Positions 1 through 11,489 of a DNA stretch of 64,000 nucleotides are shown one piece after another. Within the stretch, counting starts at the first letter, position 1, and each line of letters opens with the position of its first letter. The notes beneath the pieces are model-generated. The model ran no database searches. It had not been told where the DNA came from and worked only from the letters and a program-made list of their open reading frames with translations. A program made the position numbers and the translations under genes. Source of the DNA: Coffea arabica (lineage: Eukaryota; Streptophyta; Magnoliopsida; Gentianales; Rubiaceae); NCBI RefSeq assembly GCF_036785885.1, contig NC_092320.1, forward strand, positions 14,137,557 to 14,201,556, read 5' to 3'.

Positions 1-107
1 CACAAGGAGATAAAATCAAGCAAAGAGAGCATCTTATCCAAAAGATACTTTTTCTTTATGCCATCCAGTCCTACTCACTATCTTTGCTCAGACTGGAGAC
101 TGGAATT

Positions 108-3100
108 TCAGCAAGGCTTGATTTCAAACCCAATACTTAACAGAGTTCTAGCAGATTCAACGTTCTTCTCACCTCCACATTCCAATGTCTGACCTTTCAG
201 TCCACCTTCTTTGTCTACTGACCACTGGGTGGCAGATACTTGATTCTGGATGGTTTCAGATTTTACTACCTGCACAGTGCTCATTGAAGCAGGAGCAGCA
301 GCAGCAACAAGTGGAGCACTAGGTGGGCCATGACGTTTCTTTGGTACTGGCATGTCATGATCATGTACACCTTTGTAGGTTATTATGACAGCATTTGTGT
401 TATCTTTGGCCCTCTCAATGTGCTTTCGAACTGGACATCCTGCTGAAGTACACCTATAATAGTTCCTGAAATTCATTGATTTGAGATGAAACCAACCAAT
501 AAACATGTAGGTCTGGTAGACAACAAGAAAAAAAAAAAAAAAAGAATGTCAGAAGACTTCCAATTATTGCTCAGCTAAGAAAACAATCGAATCCAAGCAC
601 TGGCAAGCACAAGGTCTCTCATTACATTCATTTGACACTATTTCACAGACATCTAACTTTGGGGATCAATACAACCAAAAAGACACTCTTGGTGAACCTA
701 AACGGAATTCGGGATATCCTGTGAATGTATATAGTTTTTTGATTACGGGTGAAATTTAGCACAATAATCACTGTATCTTTCCATTATTCTAGCAAAATAT
801 CTGTCTCAAAAACAACAAAGGCTAAAGCATTGGTGCATGTCAGGGCTACACGTAAAGTGCTCCGCTCGTGTCTTAAATATATATACAGTTGTGCACATTA
901 ATTGAGACGTATTCATCCATTGATTCAGTTGTATGACCAGTATTAAGTCCTTCATGTATGATATTAAACAACAAGCCACTAACTGCTAGCTTCTTCATGT
1001 CTCACTGCCGTCACTTCTAAAACTTTCTCTTTTCCTCCATTTAACTGCTAAGATATCACATTTAGCAGCAACTTATCCACCAATGTTTCTCTTGAAGTCC
1101 TCAGTTTACAAACTGTATCAGATAGTTTTTCCTTTGCAGTCTTAGGATAACACCACAATCAGTCAACATTTAGAAATCTTCATTCATCTTAAGGCATGGA
1201 AGCAACTAATTTTGTTTCTGCAATCTAACAATTTTAGTACCTCATGAAGTCAATCTTTGTTCTTCTTTGGATAGGACTTGAAATGTCTTGAGTTTTCTCC
1301 TTAAACTATTTAATGGATAAAAGCTTAGTAATATAGCAATTAGCACTGTCAGTGATTACTCCTATCATGCACACATAATAACACATAATAAGCAGGACAG
1401 GATACATCTCAGAGAAGAAAAAAATTGTTGAAAGTAGAATCCCAACTGCACCATTCCTTTTCACTTTCTAGTAGGAATTCATGTTTATTTCTTGTAAACC
1501 TTGGCCATCTTACTAATCAGAATGCTGACCTCTACACACAGGTTTCTACTCTCACAATTTGCCTTTAACTTTTCTTCCAGTGTTTAGTTCAGAAAATCAT
1601 CCCCTCCAGTTATCAGGTATCAAATAGACAGTGCATGACAACACAACATCAAGTACCAATTTATGCCTGTGAAGGGAGCAATCTCTAATCTCTAATTCCT
1701 TCTAACAGGACCTAGGCAAAGGAAAATGTTTGAGCAAGACTTGTAAGGTGGATAAGCTGGATACTTCTAGCATTTGCTTCTTGTCATATATGGGTAGACT
1801 ATAAGGAACATCAAGATTCCCTCGCTTGAAGTTAAACTCAACTCAAAGGACACTCCAACATTCACTTTTTAACAGCAAAGTGTGAGAAACAAAAGCAGAA
1901 TAATACATCACAAGAATTTCTTTAAGATCTCATATCATAATAGAAAACATTTTACCTTGGATGAGGATTCCCCTTGACCATCTTTTGCCCATACTTCCGC
2001 CACCTGTAGCCATCTGCTGAGATTCCCACATCACCAGCAGCATGGACCACAATTTTTGGTTTCTTTCCAGGTTTTAAAAGAGGAGCAGAGCAGCTAGCAA
2101 CAGTTTTCTTCAATCTGGTAATCCAAAGAGTTAATATATATTAGTATGTATTAATTATCAGCTTAGGGAGAAACTAACTAGATGTAATCAGTAATAGACA
2201 GATATTTGCTTATGTTGAATTACCTTTTGCTTGGTTCAGGTTCATCTTCTCGCTCCTGCTTAATATTAGTTTCAGCATTATCATCTGAATCACTGGAATC
2301 CTTTTGTATTGGATCTGGTACACTAACTGTTTCCTGTATAGAGTCTTTTGAAGAAGTGGATGGAACTGAATCAGCTGTAGCTCCAATTGGAGCAACCGAA
2401 GAGTCACTCCCATTTGCAGGGGCAACTGACAATGAATGCCTGCTTCCCCGTGTGCAATTTACTTTTTGAGGAGGATCATGATTGTGATGACTTCTATAAA
2501 CAATTTCCATAACACGATTAGAATCATCAGAACATTCAATTTTCTTAGCACAGCACTCAGAGTACGTGCATCTATAATAACTCCGAGAGCCTTGAGGACT
2601 CTTAACTTGCTTTTGACCATACTTCCGCCAGTTGTAGCCGTCAGGGGAAGGTGTTTTTTGAATGGACACAACAGATAAAGTTTTTGGGTCAAATGAATTC
2701 TTTTTGTCTGCCTCTGATGTGTGAGAGGTGTTTCTGTTATCTCCAGGTGACATTTTTTGTTCTGGAAGAGTAGGACTTGGAACGGATGAAATTGGCTGAG
2801 TAACAGAAGTTGGAGATGGTTCTGATGAACGTGGACCATTAGGTGGCTCTTGCTGATTCTGTGTCTGATCTGGAACAGCTTGATCTGCAATGATTCTGAA
2901 TTCTTCTTGGTAGGACATGCCAACTTGATCCTGAAAAAATTAAATAAAAATGAAATGAGAATCAATTACATGCTACAGAATGCAGGAAGCACCTAAATCA
3001 AAGTTCTTTAGTTTGACAGCGAAAAATTTAACATGTAAATTCCATGGTGCTCTAAGTAGGAAGAAAGGACAAAATCCTACTTGCTCCACTTATAATATGC

Positions 3101-4795
3101 ATGCAGCCACTAAAGAAGTTCTGAATGTATGTAAATGCAGAAATTTCAATAGACAGTAATAATAACATGGCAACAGAAAATGCCATCAAAAGATAGCAGT
3201 TACACTAATTCATAATTAACATGTTGAATTGGCTTGCACATGTAGTTACATGTGGTAACCTCGAGCTTTGAGTTGCATGTTCCTATAGATGAGCATTCTC
3301 AGAGTACATTTAGCTTCTCATTCGACTTTCATAGGACAAATATTTTGAAATACCAAGAAATTATACATGCAACTATGAGGGGTTCTCTACTATGAAGCAT
3401 GTTGGAAAACTAAGAGCCAGTGAAAGGTAGATAAATTGACTTTTGGCCACGTTATCTGAATTATTTCAGCACATGCTCTGATATTTTGCTGGATAAGGTA
3501 AATTACACTTTGTCCATCCGTCTTGGTAGGACACATTTCTTTCTTCAATTATTGCAAAATACACTTTCAAAATCAAAAGTCAAACTAAAGTAATTAACTG
3601 GTAACCTTCATGTAATACGAAAGAAGTTAGAAATACAAGACTAAAATATCCTCTCAAATTTCAAGTTTTCACATATAAGGAATGCTAATGATGAAATCAC
3701 AATTCCACATGTAGCTTCGTATTATATGTCTAGCCAAACAGGAAAACAAAACCTACAGTCTGGTGCATTCAAAGACTAGTGTTGGGAACTGTCACCACTC
3801 TTGAGGGACTTGAAATAGAGCTTTTTTTTATCTCAATTCTTTGATTCTCTTTCAGAATTTCAAGTTATTTTCTTCCATTATGCGGTTTTAATACATAGGC
3901 TACAAATTCAAGCCTCAGATATGATAACTTCATGAATTCTACAAATGTCTTTAATATCTTGCTTTGCACCACTCCTCTTCTTATGCTTGTTCATATATTT
4001 TTTTCCCAAGCTTCTACACTTAATTACCATAGCTGATGTGGATCTTAACTTCAGTGTCAATGAAAATCATGCAAAACCAAGAAAATCTTGTTATTTAGTT
4101 GAAGCTTGAATACAACAAGATCACTAATTTTAAAAAGACCTTCTAGCAAAGCTATGATCACTAGAACTCTAATTTCCAGGTCCTTAACTTTTTGTTCTAG
4201 CTCAACTAGTAGAAGCAAAACTTCTTTTTTGGCAGATCTGATCTCGTAGCTAAGAAGATCAGATGAATTGAGGGCCTGAACAAATACTCAATTCCAAAAA
4301 CCAAAGCCCTAAAAACTAAAAAAAGGTCGGGGCAGATCATTTGACAGCCAAGCTAGTACCAGAACCCAAATAATTCAGCTAGTACCAACAATAAGGCAAC
4401 GAGAATGACAATTAATCAAGGACAAATTATCCAAAATCAACGAGAATGACACAGGTGAAAACTCCAACAAGGACAGAAATTATCCAAAAAAATTTCACGA
4501 ACATCCAATTAATCATGAAACATATTACTAGTAAATTTAAAATCAAAAGTAACTAAAACAAAGGTTTATTCTAACCTTCAATTCCGCGGCCGGCTCCAAC
4601 CGTTGCATTTCATTGTCCACCGCCACCTCTGTTTTACAACTCACTAAACTTAATATTTTTTCCGCACAATTTCAAACCACTAACCTTACAACATGCAGAC
4701 ACTCATGTCACGCACATCACACGCTTAAAAACAGGAAACAGGAAATTAGCATGAAAGAATGACCGGAAGGAAAAAAGGAAAAAGAAAAACTCTCA

Positions 4796-4829
<34 letters not shown>

Positions 4830-5196
4830 ATACACCAACCGCACAGAAACAAACGGTAGATTAGACAGGAAAAAAAAATGTAATGTTCCAGGAGAAAAAG
4901 CGGAGGGAGAGTTAAGCACCGAATTTGCAGTGGGGATCACTCGGGCCGACGGTAGCTAGGGTTCCGGGAGTGGACGAAGCTCTGTTATTACTCATCTGAG
5001 CTACTACTACTGGAATTGAACTGTTGTCAACAGTTTTAGAATTCACTTGCTCATAACCATCACCACCACCACCTCGAGAATTTTCATCAAATTCTTTTCT
5101 GTACTTTGAATTCTGAGCCGCTGCTTCATCTTCTCCTTCGCAGCTCGGGCTTTTGCTGCTACTATTATTTTCAGAATTGAAATTTTTGGCGTCCAT
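108..5196 (-). CDS. WRKY32: Group I WRKY transcription factor, WRKY32-like (5 exons)
   Basis: This is a nuclear DNA-binding transcription factor expected to bind W-boxes (TTGACC/T). Exons on the minus strand are 5196-4920, 4628-4576, 2930-2224, 2114-1956 and 465-108. All junctions are GT-AG and phases are consistent, giving 517 aa. The 53-nt second exon (17 whole codons) is the only piece I found that joins exon 1 (phase 1) to exon 3 (phase 0). Two WRKYGQK heptads are seen, near residues 211 and 384, each with a C2H2 finger; this defines group I. The last intron splits the second domain after PR, the conserved position in this family. The C-terminus [16 protein letters not shown] and the KKIECS finger of the N-terminal domain match Arabidopsis WRKY32 as I recall it. 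In Arabidopsis WRKY32 has been linked to photomorphogenesis; whether that holds here is inference. The start ATG at 5196 lies in a CCATGG context. Confidence 0.93.
4796..4828. repeat. (CA)n microsatellite in WRKY intron 1
   Basis: About 16 CA units lie in the first intron of the WRKY gene, between exon 1 (4920) and the micro-exon (4628). The open frame running through it (HTHTHTHT) is low-complexity and not a gene. Confidence 0.9.
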
Positions 5197-5222
5197 GGCC
5201 CCTGAGTGCAGCAGCTGCAGCA

Positions 5223-6705
5223 CACAGTTAGTGCGTGTAATATAGAGAGAGAAAGGAAAGGTGATATAATTTCTTTTTTTGGAACGTTATTTTAATTTTT
5301 GCATTTAACCGCATAGTTTTGGTTTAGCGGTCGTGGTTAGCAATTCGGGTATAAACATGGGTTCTGATTAGTATTGTTTTGGGCGCGCAACCATTGTCGT
5401 ACTAAAGTGACATTATTGTCCTTTAAAACAAAGTAAAAATGTGTAATCAAGAAAAAATATTGCTAAATTTAGGAGACAATTAAAGTAAAAATAGAAAAGG
5501 GCAAATTCCAATAGTTGAAAATGAAAAGGAGCATAGATGGATGAAAATAACTAAGTTGGCTTAAAATTTTGGTCCTTAAAATTAATCTTAGAAAAGTTTT
5601 AATAAAACTAAATTGTGCACGCAATATGTTTAGTCAAACTGTAAAGTCAGATAAGACGCATTTAGACGCTCTCCAAAAGTATCTTTCTTTACCTCTATTA
5701 AGAGATAGTCAAAATTTGTCTAGTATACCTTTTTGTCGTGTTATCACTTATCACTTAATTGGAACAAAATTATTTTGCAATATTCGAAAATTTATGACCA
5801 ATAATAAATTATTACGAAAATACACTACTAATTGCAGATATTAACGTTGTTTCAATTTCAATATATGAAGCCTCGTGGATTCAAATAGGATTTACTGATT
5901 TTACTCTAAAAGTTGCAACTGATTCAATTGAAACTTGAATTAGTAATATTGTCATTTTTTTTTAGGAGAGACTTTGCCAGTAGAAATGTGCAATACAAAG
6001 GCATGAGGGTACAATAGTCATTCGAGAGGGAAGAAAGAGGATGAGTGGACCGGAGCGGCCAGAAATGAGAATAGTAACCGGGGTGAAGGCCTAATATAAC
6101 AATGAACCGGACAAAAGATCCGAGGAAAGGGAATTAATGGAGTGTGTTGTTGACTGCTGTTGACTCAGGTGCTTTCTGTATTACTTATTATTTATACTTA
6201 TGCCGGCATCTTCTAAACGGACGTTAGATTCTCCGTTGGGCGTTAGATTGGTGGGTGGCTCAATCAGGACTATCTATGACCGGCGCGTTGACGTTTTCGT
6301 TCTACTAGCACCTGAAAAATTCACAATTTCATCAAATTCGTCTATTCACATTTTTTTCCTTTTTGTTTTTACAAACTAATTTCATTTTCTATTCTAAATA
6401 TGACTAATCTAAATTTCTGAAATATATATCACATGAGTTTATATTATATCTTCCAATAATTAAATAAATGATATTATAAACAAGTACTATATCCTATAAT
6501 TACCGATCTTTTTATTATATTTTTGTGGAGTAAATAAAAATAGAAGAGCATGGACTAACTTTGGTAATATTAGGTCTAAATGCATGATATATGATAAATG
6601 CATGATATATGATATGTGTTCAAATTTATTTATTTATTTTTACATGTCTTATGTGTCTACATTTGTTTGTGAAAAAAAAAATTGCACTGATTGATATAGG
6701 AAAAA
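5223..6705. other. WRKY 5' flank and intergenic DNA
   Basis: The minus-strand segment just above the start codon is CT-rich (about 5222-5260), which fits a plant 5'UTR. Beyond the W-boxes I see only AT-rich DNA; the open frame at 5569-5844 shows no recognisable domain. Confidence 0.5.
6150..6293. promoter_or_regulatory. W-box cluster upstream of the WRKY gene
   Basis: Two TTGACT W-box hexamers (6150-6155 and 6160-6165) sit 10 bp apart, with a TTGACG at 6288-6293. They lie about 0.95-1.1 kb upstream of the WRKY start codon. Paired W-boxes are common in WRKY promoters and support auto- or cross-regulation. This is inference from motif and position only. Confidence 0.45.
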
Positions 6706-7192
6706 GGGAGAATTGTAATTTTGGTCCCCAATCTATAGTGTATGTGCGGAATTATTTTCAATCTATTTCAAAAATTAATTTTGGTCCCCAATCTATTCAA
6801 TTTTGCTCTAAAGTGGACAATTGACGGAATCTCTTCAATTTCAATCGAAACTAAATCACCTGAGATCACGTGCCGGCATCTAAAACCCCTTTTTCAATTT
6901 TTTAATTTCTAAAACACGTTTTTTTAATATTTTTAGTTTTCTCTTGCCTTTTGTCTTATTAAACAAAGACATGAAAGGGGTAATCTCACAATTCAAATTA
7001 CTCCTCTTATTGGCTGCCGCCTTCAAATCCTCAAAACCCATAGCACGAGTAAGAAGCTCAGCTTAGCCTCCAAGTCCAAGTCTCGTTCTTGCCTCTATTA
7101 GTAATGGAGATAATCTGCAATCAGCGTCAGAGGTGGACCCAGTTCAACTCTCCTGCACAAACAACAGGAGCAGCAGCAATACTACTTCATAA

Positions 7193-7212
7193 GCAAGCAA
7201 GCAAGCAAGCAG
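7193..7212. repeat. (AGCA)n short tandem repeat
   Basis: Five AAGC-type tetramers lie inside the Pack-MULE between its left arm and the P450 exon. The surrounding 7000-7230 segment is not P450-like and may be a second captured piece of unknown origin. Confidence 0.6.
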
Positions 7213-7238
7213 CCGAGAAAGAAAAGTGGTTGATAACA

Positions 7239-7959
7239 ATTGGAAATCAAAGGGATTATACGGACCAAATCATCAAAGGGATTATACTGGTAAGTATATT
7301 TTTTCCCTATTAGCCATTCTTCACCATTGAACTGGAATGAGCATTCAATTGAACCACTAATATATTATTGGTAGATTATGTTTACGGCCGGAATAGACAT
7401 TTCATCGGTGACTATAGAATGGGTCTTGTCTCTTTTGCTCAACCATCCCGAGGTACTAGAAAAAACTCGAGCTGAATTGGATGCTCAAGTAGGGACTGAT
7501 CGATTGGTCGACAAATATGATCTATCCAATCTTCTTTATCTTCATAATATTCTTTTAGAAACACTTCGGTTGTACCCAACAACACTAATGCTAGTGCTAC
7601 ATGAGTCGTCCGATGACTGTAAAATTGAGGGATACAATATTCCGTGAGGCACAATTTTGCTAGTTAATGCATGGGTAGTTCACAGGGACCCAAACGTTTG
7701 GGATGATCCAACAAGCTTCAAGCCATAGAAATTCGAAGGCTTGCAGGTTCAGCCATCAAAGCTGCTTCCATTTGGGATGGGAAGGAGATCTTACCCTGGT
7801 TCTGGCCTAGCACACCGGGTGGTGGGTTTGGCCTTGGGATCTCTAATTCAGAGTTTTGATTGGAAAATAATTAGCGAGGAGGATATTGATTTGGCTGATG
7901 GGATAGGAGTGTCCATGCCAAAAGTTAAGCCACTAGAAAAAATGTGTTTTAGAAATTAA
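7239..7959 (+). pseudogene. Captured cytochrome P450 (CYP81-like) 3' gene fragment, inactive
   Basis: An exon-1 tail (DYTDQIIKGIIL) ends at a GTAAGT donor (7290). After an 84-bp intron and a TAG acceptor, exon 2 starts at 7375 with [11 protein letters not shown], the I-helix oxygen-binding region. The K-helix ExxR appears as ETLR. The heme loop reads [14 protein letters not shown], so the axial Cys codon is TAC (Tyr) at 7792-7794. In-frame stops occur at 7645-7647 (TGA) and 7726-7728 (TAG). The intron is kept, so the capture was from DNA, not mRNA. The I-helix and heme-loop wording resembles CYP81 proteins. The 5' two thirds of the gene are absent. Confidence 0.85.
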
Positions 7960-8157
7960 AAAAATTGAAAAAGAGATTTTAGGTGCCGACACGTGATCTC
8001 AACGTGACTTAGTTCCGATTGAAATTGAAAAAATTCTATCAATTGTCCACTTTAGCACAAAATTGAATAGATTGGGGATCCAGATTGATTTTCGAAATAG
8101 ATTGGGGATAATTTCGCGCATACACTATAGATTGGGGATCAAAATTACAATTCTCCC

Positions 8158-8689
8158 TAGGAAAAAATAATTTAAAAGCATTCCAACAAACTATCATTTC
8201 AAGTAATCGGGGAAGGATTTTTAGAACTTTTCCTATTATCAGATCAACAATTTGAATCTTGGCCACCATTAAGACAATTGGAATGAAATTTGCTCTCTTT
8301 TTTGTATTTCTTGTATCTAAAATTAGTTTGTCATTTATAGAAAAGTCATGTAGAGTATTTTGAGGTGGAGAACCAAACTCTGTGGTTAATACTCATAAAA
8401 GGGTGCATTAACATGCTGGATAAACAAGAAGTCAAGCTAAGTTCTCCATCTCTACCGGCAAAAAGAGAAAACTCGCAAGGGAATTTTTTTTTCCATTTAA
8501 GCAGAAAATCTAAAATTTTAACTACAAATTGTCCATTTCTTCATTCTACAAACACAAAGGAGATGTCTAAAACGCGTCAGAAATCCCTCTTGGATCAGCT
8601 TGAAGAAATTGATTAATTAGTTCTAACTACTATCTTGAAAGTTTAAGCAGCAAAAATTTTGTTTTACTATTATTTTGCTATACTCGAGC
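8158..8689. other. Intergenic DNA, no gene recognised
   Basis: AT-rich sequence with one 83-codon open frame (8365-8616) lacking recognisable motifs. I see no signal of a gene. Confidence 0.4.
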
Positions 8690-9134
8690 TCGATTCGACC
8701 TATATGTAATTAGACTCGAGTTCGATCGAGCCTAAAAATCGCAACTTGAGACTTGACTCGAGAAAATTCTTTTAAGTTCGAGACTCGACTCGATAAGGTT
8801 TTGGTCAAACCTTATCAAGTCGAATCTAATCAAGGTTTTTGACTCGACTCGGAAAATGTATACTTATAAATTCAGTATAAATTATATCCATAATGGTCAT
8901 TTTATAATTATAATATATATATTATTTAAATTATATATATTAATTAAATATATCCGGCTCGATGAGTAGCTCGTCGAGCCACAAGCCGCAAATTCTTGAC
9001 TCGAACTTGACTCGAAATTATATTTGAGTAGCTCGAGACTCGGTTTGAACTCGATTTGACCGAGTTCAAGCCAAATCATTGACCGAGCTACTCGCGAGCT
9101 ACTCAATACTGGCTCGACTCGCTTACATCCCTAG
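8690..9134. mobile_element. hAT-like non-autonomous element, left end eroded
   Basis: The stretch is full of CTCGAG/ACTCGA words on both strands. It ends in GCTTACATCCCTAG at 9121-9134, typical of a common plant hAT-type repeat (ends resembling CTAGGGATGTAAGCGAG). I could not find a matching left terminus or a TSD, so the left boundary is approximate. Confidence 0.5.
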
Positions 9135-9673
9135 TCGTTCGTCATAAATTTTCGATACATGTTCAACAATTTAATGTTAATTAATAAAGGGATTCGTACA
9201 ATGTAAGTAGGATGGTGATACGATGCTTTAGTCTCCGTTATTAAAAAAGACTCAGGTCAGTTGGTTCCAAAATAAACAGTATTGGGTCATATTCCATTAA
9301 TGCACCAATTATTAACTTATTATCTCACAAATGGATTTAGTGTTAGCACTTTGGTTAAAGAAAAAATAATAGTTGTCTTGATACGTAGAACATTACATCA
9401 CAACATCAAAGGATCACAAAAAAAAATCAAATTTCTTCTACAATATGTCTCGGGTCGGGTGTAATCACTTCGCATGTACTACATTTTTATTTTCAATGAT
9501 TATACAACAAGTATATATATTTTGTTGGTTTGTCTAACGGGTGTATCGTTAAAATGTAATTCAGGTGTTATGTTCTTAAAAATATAATATTAATTAAAAA
9601 AAAGTAAATAAATATAAGAGAAAGTAGGTAAGATTAAATAGAGAAAGTACATAACTGCAAGAAAAGACAATAA

Positions 9674-9680
<7 letters not shown>

Positions 9681-9712
<32 letters not shown>
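9681..9712. repeat. (TA)n microsatellite
   Basis: An uninterrupted run of about 16 TA dinucleotides in non-coding DNA. Confidence 0.9.
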
Positions 9713-9720
<8 letters not shown>

Positions 9721-10129
9721 TAGGTAAATATTAGATATGTTAATGGGCGGCTTAGGAACCAGTTAGAAAAACCCATATTTTATATCAGCCCAATCTGGAC
9801 TTTTTGGACCGCTTTGTCATCACGTTATTAAAATTTATTTCCTTTGATTAAGGAAGTTATTCATGTCCTTCTTTCTCTTTTATTTATCAGTCTTCTGTCC
9901 TGATCTCTTTGAAGTGGTCGATAAAGCAATAATTTAACGTCGAATACTAGCACAAAACCATCACATTTCACGATTAATTATCATATTGGGAAACAAGTTA
10001 AGGAAATACAAACATAATCTTATACTAAAAATCTACTGTAAATCATTACTATGATTATATTGAAATATCAACATAATTATATAAAAATCAATGATAAACC
10101 AAAATACTACACAGTGATGTGTTTGGATA

Positions 10130-10563
10130 TAGAGTTACAAATAAGTCGAGTTGAGTCCAAATTTTTGCCTAATTGAACCAAGTTTCGATTTAATTTTACC
10201 AAACTCGAGTTCGATGAACTCTCAATGTAAAACTCGAGTTCGAATTCAATCTCAAATTCAAGTCAAGTTGAATTGAACTCAAATTCAATCTTAAAAAAAT
10301 TGAAATAATTATTTTTATTTAAAAAAATAAAATAGTAAATTTTTTAATAAATAATAAAACATAGGGATACATATACGTAATTTTGTTATTAAGATAAAAA
10401 AAAAATATATATATATATATAATTGAGTTGGCTCACGAACTAACGAATTGAATATCTTTGAGTTTGAACTTAATTTGATCAACTTGAACTCGAGTTAAGT
10501 TTTGATTCGAACTACTCGTGATCAGCTTACGAGGACGAGTGGTTCAACTCGCATATAGCTCTA
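10130..10563. mobile_element. Short non-autonomous hAT element with perfect 8-bp TSD
   Basis: A 434-bp element starts TAGAGTTAC and ends (reverse complement) TAGAGCTAT. It is flanked by the 8-bp direct repeat TTTGGATA (10122-10129 and 10564-10571), the hAT signature. The interior has CGAGTT-type words like the 8690-9134 element, so the two are probably related. No coding capacity. Confidence 0.8.
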
Positions 10564-10690
10564 TTTGGATATAAGTTTATTTGGAAAAAAAAATTTTGAA
10601 ATAATAACGAAAGTAAGAATTTTCTAATCTTTTATAGTCTAAGTAGCACATAAGGTTGAGGTCATGAATGGTGCATGAGATGGTTCAGTT

Positions 10691-11069
10691 TTTTTTTTTA
10701 ATAGAAATGTTAGAAATATTATTGATATAAAAAACAAACTATATAACTTGATCAAAGACCCATATTGATCTTTACAAGAGTGTCCTTAGACGTCGAGGAT
10801 TCAAGTATTCCTTATCTTGTACTAACTTAGCAGCATAAGCACTGATCCTTCTACTTATCATATTACATTGGCAGTCTATCAAGCTAAATTAGCATTTCAT
10901 AAGTAAAGATCTTAGCATTTGAATGTCTTCCAGATGAGCAAAAAGTATTATGTCTTGTGCTTTGTTCGTCCTCAAACAACGTATCAACTGAGGTGATGAA
11001 ACTTGCACTTTCATTTCTTCTTGCCAGAGCTTCTCCCTGGCCTTGCATACTGTTAGTTTGATCGCTGCA
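10691..11069 (-). mobile_element. 5'-truncated retroposon (LINE-like 3' end) with 18-bp TSD
   Basis: On the minus strand this segment ends in a poly(A) run next to 10690. It is flanked by an 18-bp direct repeat, GCATGAGATGGTTCAGTT (10673-10690 and 11070-11087; the second copy runs directly into the element). Poly(A) plus a long TSD means target-primed retroposition. From 11067 downward there is an open stretch of about 63 codons (AAIKLTVCKAREKLW...) ending TAA, then further frames such as ISAYAAKLVQDKEYLNP. The style resembles the RNase H/3' end of a plant LINE, but a processed pseudogene is possible. Confidence 0.7.
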
Positions 11070-11489
11070 GCATGAGATGGTTCAGTTGGTCAAGCAAAAT
11101 CTTCGTGAAATGCGTGCTATTTGTTGGAACTTTTCCCGGCAGGGAATGGCGCAGTCTGCGGGAAGTGACCCGGTCTACATCGTTCATCCATCTTTGGGTT
11201 AATTCCTTATAACCCCTTGTACTTTTTCCTGTACCCAGTTGGCCCCTATTGTTTTGAATTGCATCATTGTTCTCATCATAATTGTTTTGGTGCCTTGACC
11301 TGTAATTGAGTTTTGGAACTTTAATAAAACTGTGTCTAATTAATTTACCAACCTAATTCCGATGATAAGGGGGGCTGTGTTAGGTGGTTTGAGAGAAAAA
11401 AAAATATAAGTGAAAAATCTCAAAATTTAACCCTTTTATTTACACTTAAAAAATAAAATAAAATAACCTAATTCTGATGATAAATTATA

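Larger units (their letters stand above)
6706..8157. mobile_element. Pack-MULE carrying a cytochrome P450 fragment
   Basis: A 1,452-bp element is bounded by long terminal inverted repeats. The left arm runs from 6706 to about 6925 and the right arm from about 7940 to 8157. Both start GGGAGAATTGTAATTTTG reading inward, and the arms stay clearly similar over about 220 bp. The flanks carry a perfect 9-bp direct repeat, TAGGAAAAA, at 6697-6705 and 8158-8166. Long TIRs plus a 9-bp TSD are diagnostic of Mutator-like elements. No transposase is present; the interior holds a P450 gene piece with its intron, so this is a Pack-MULE (a non-autonomous MULE with captured gene DNA). The right arm overlaps the last codons of the P450 reading frame. 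Confidence 0.9.
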
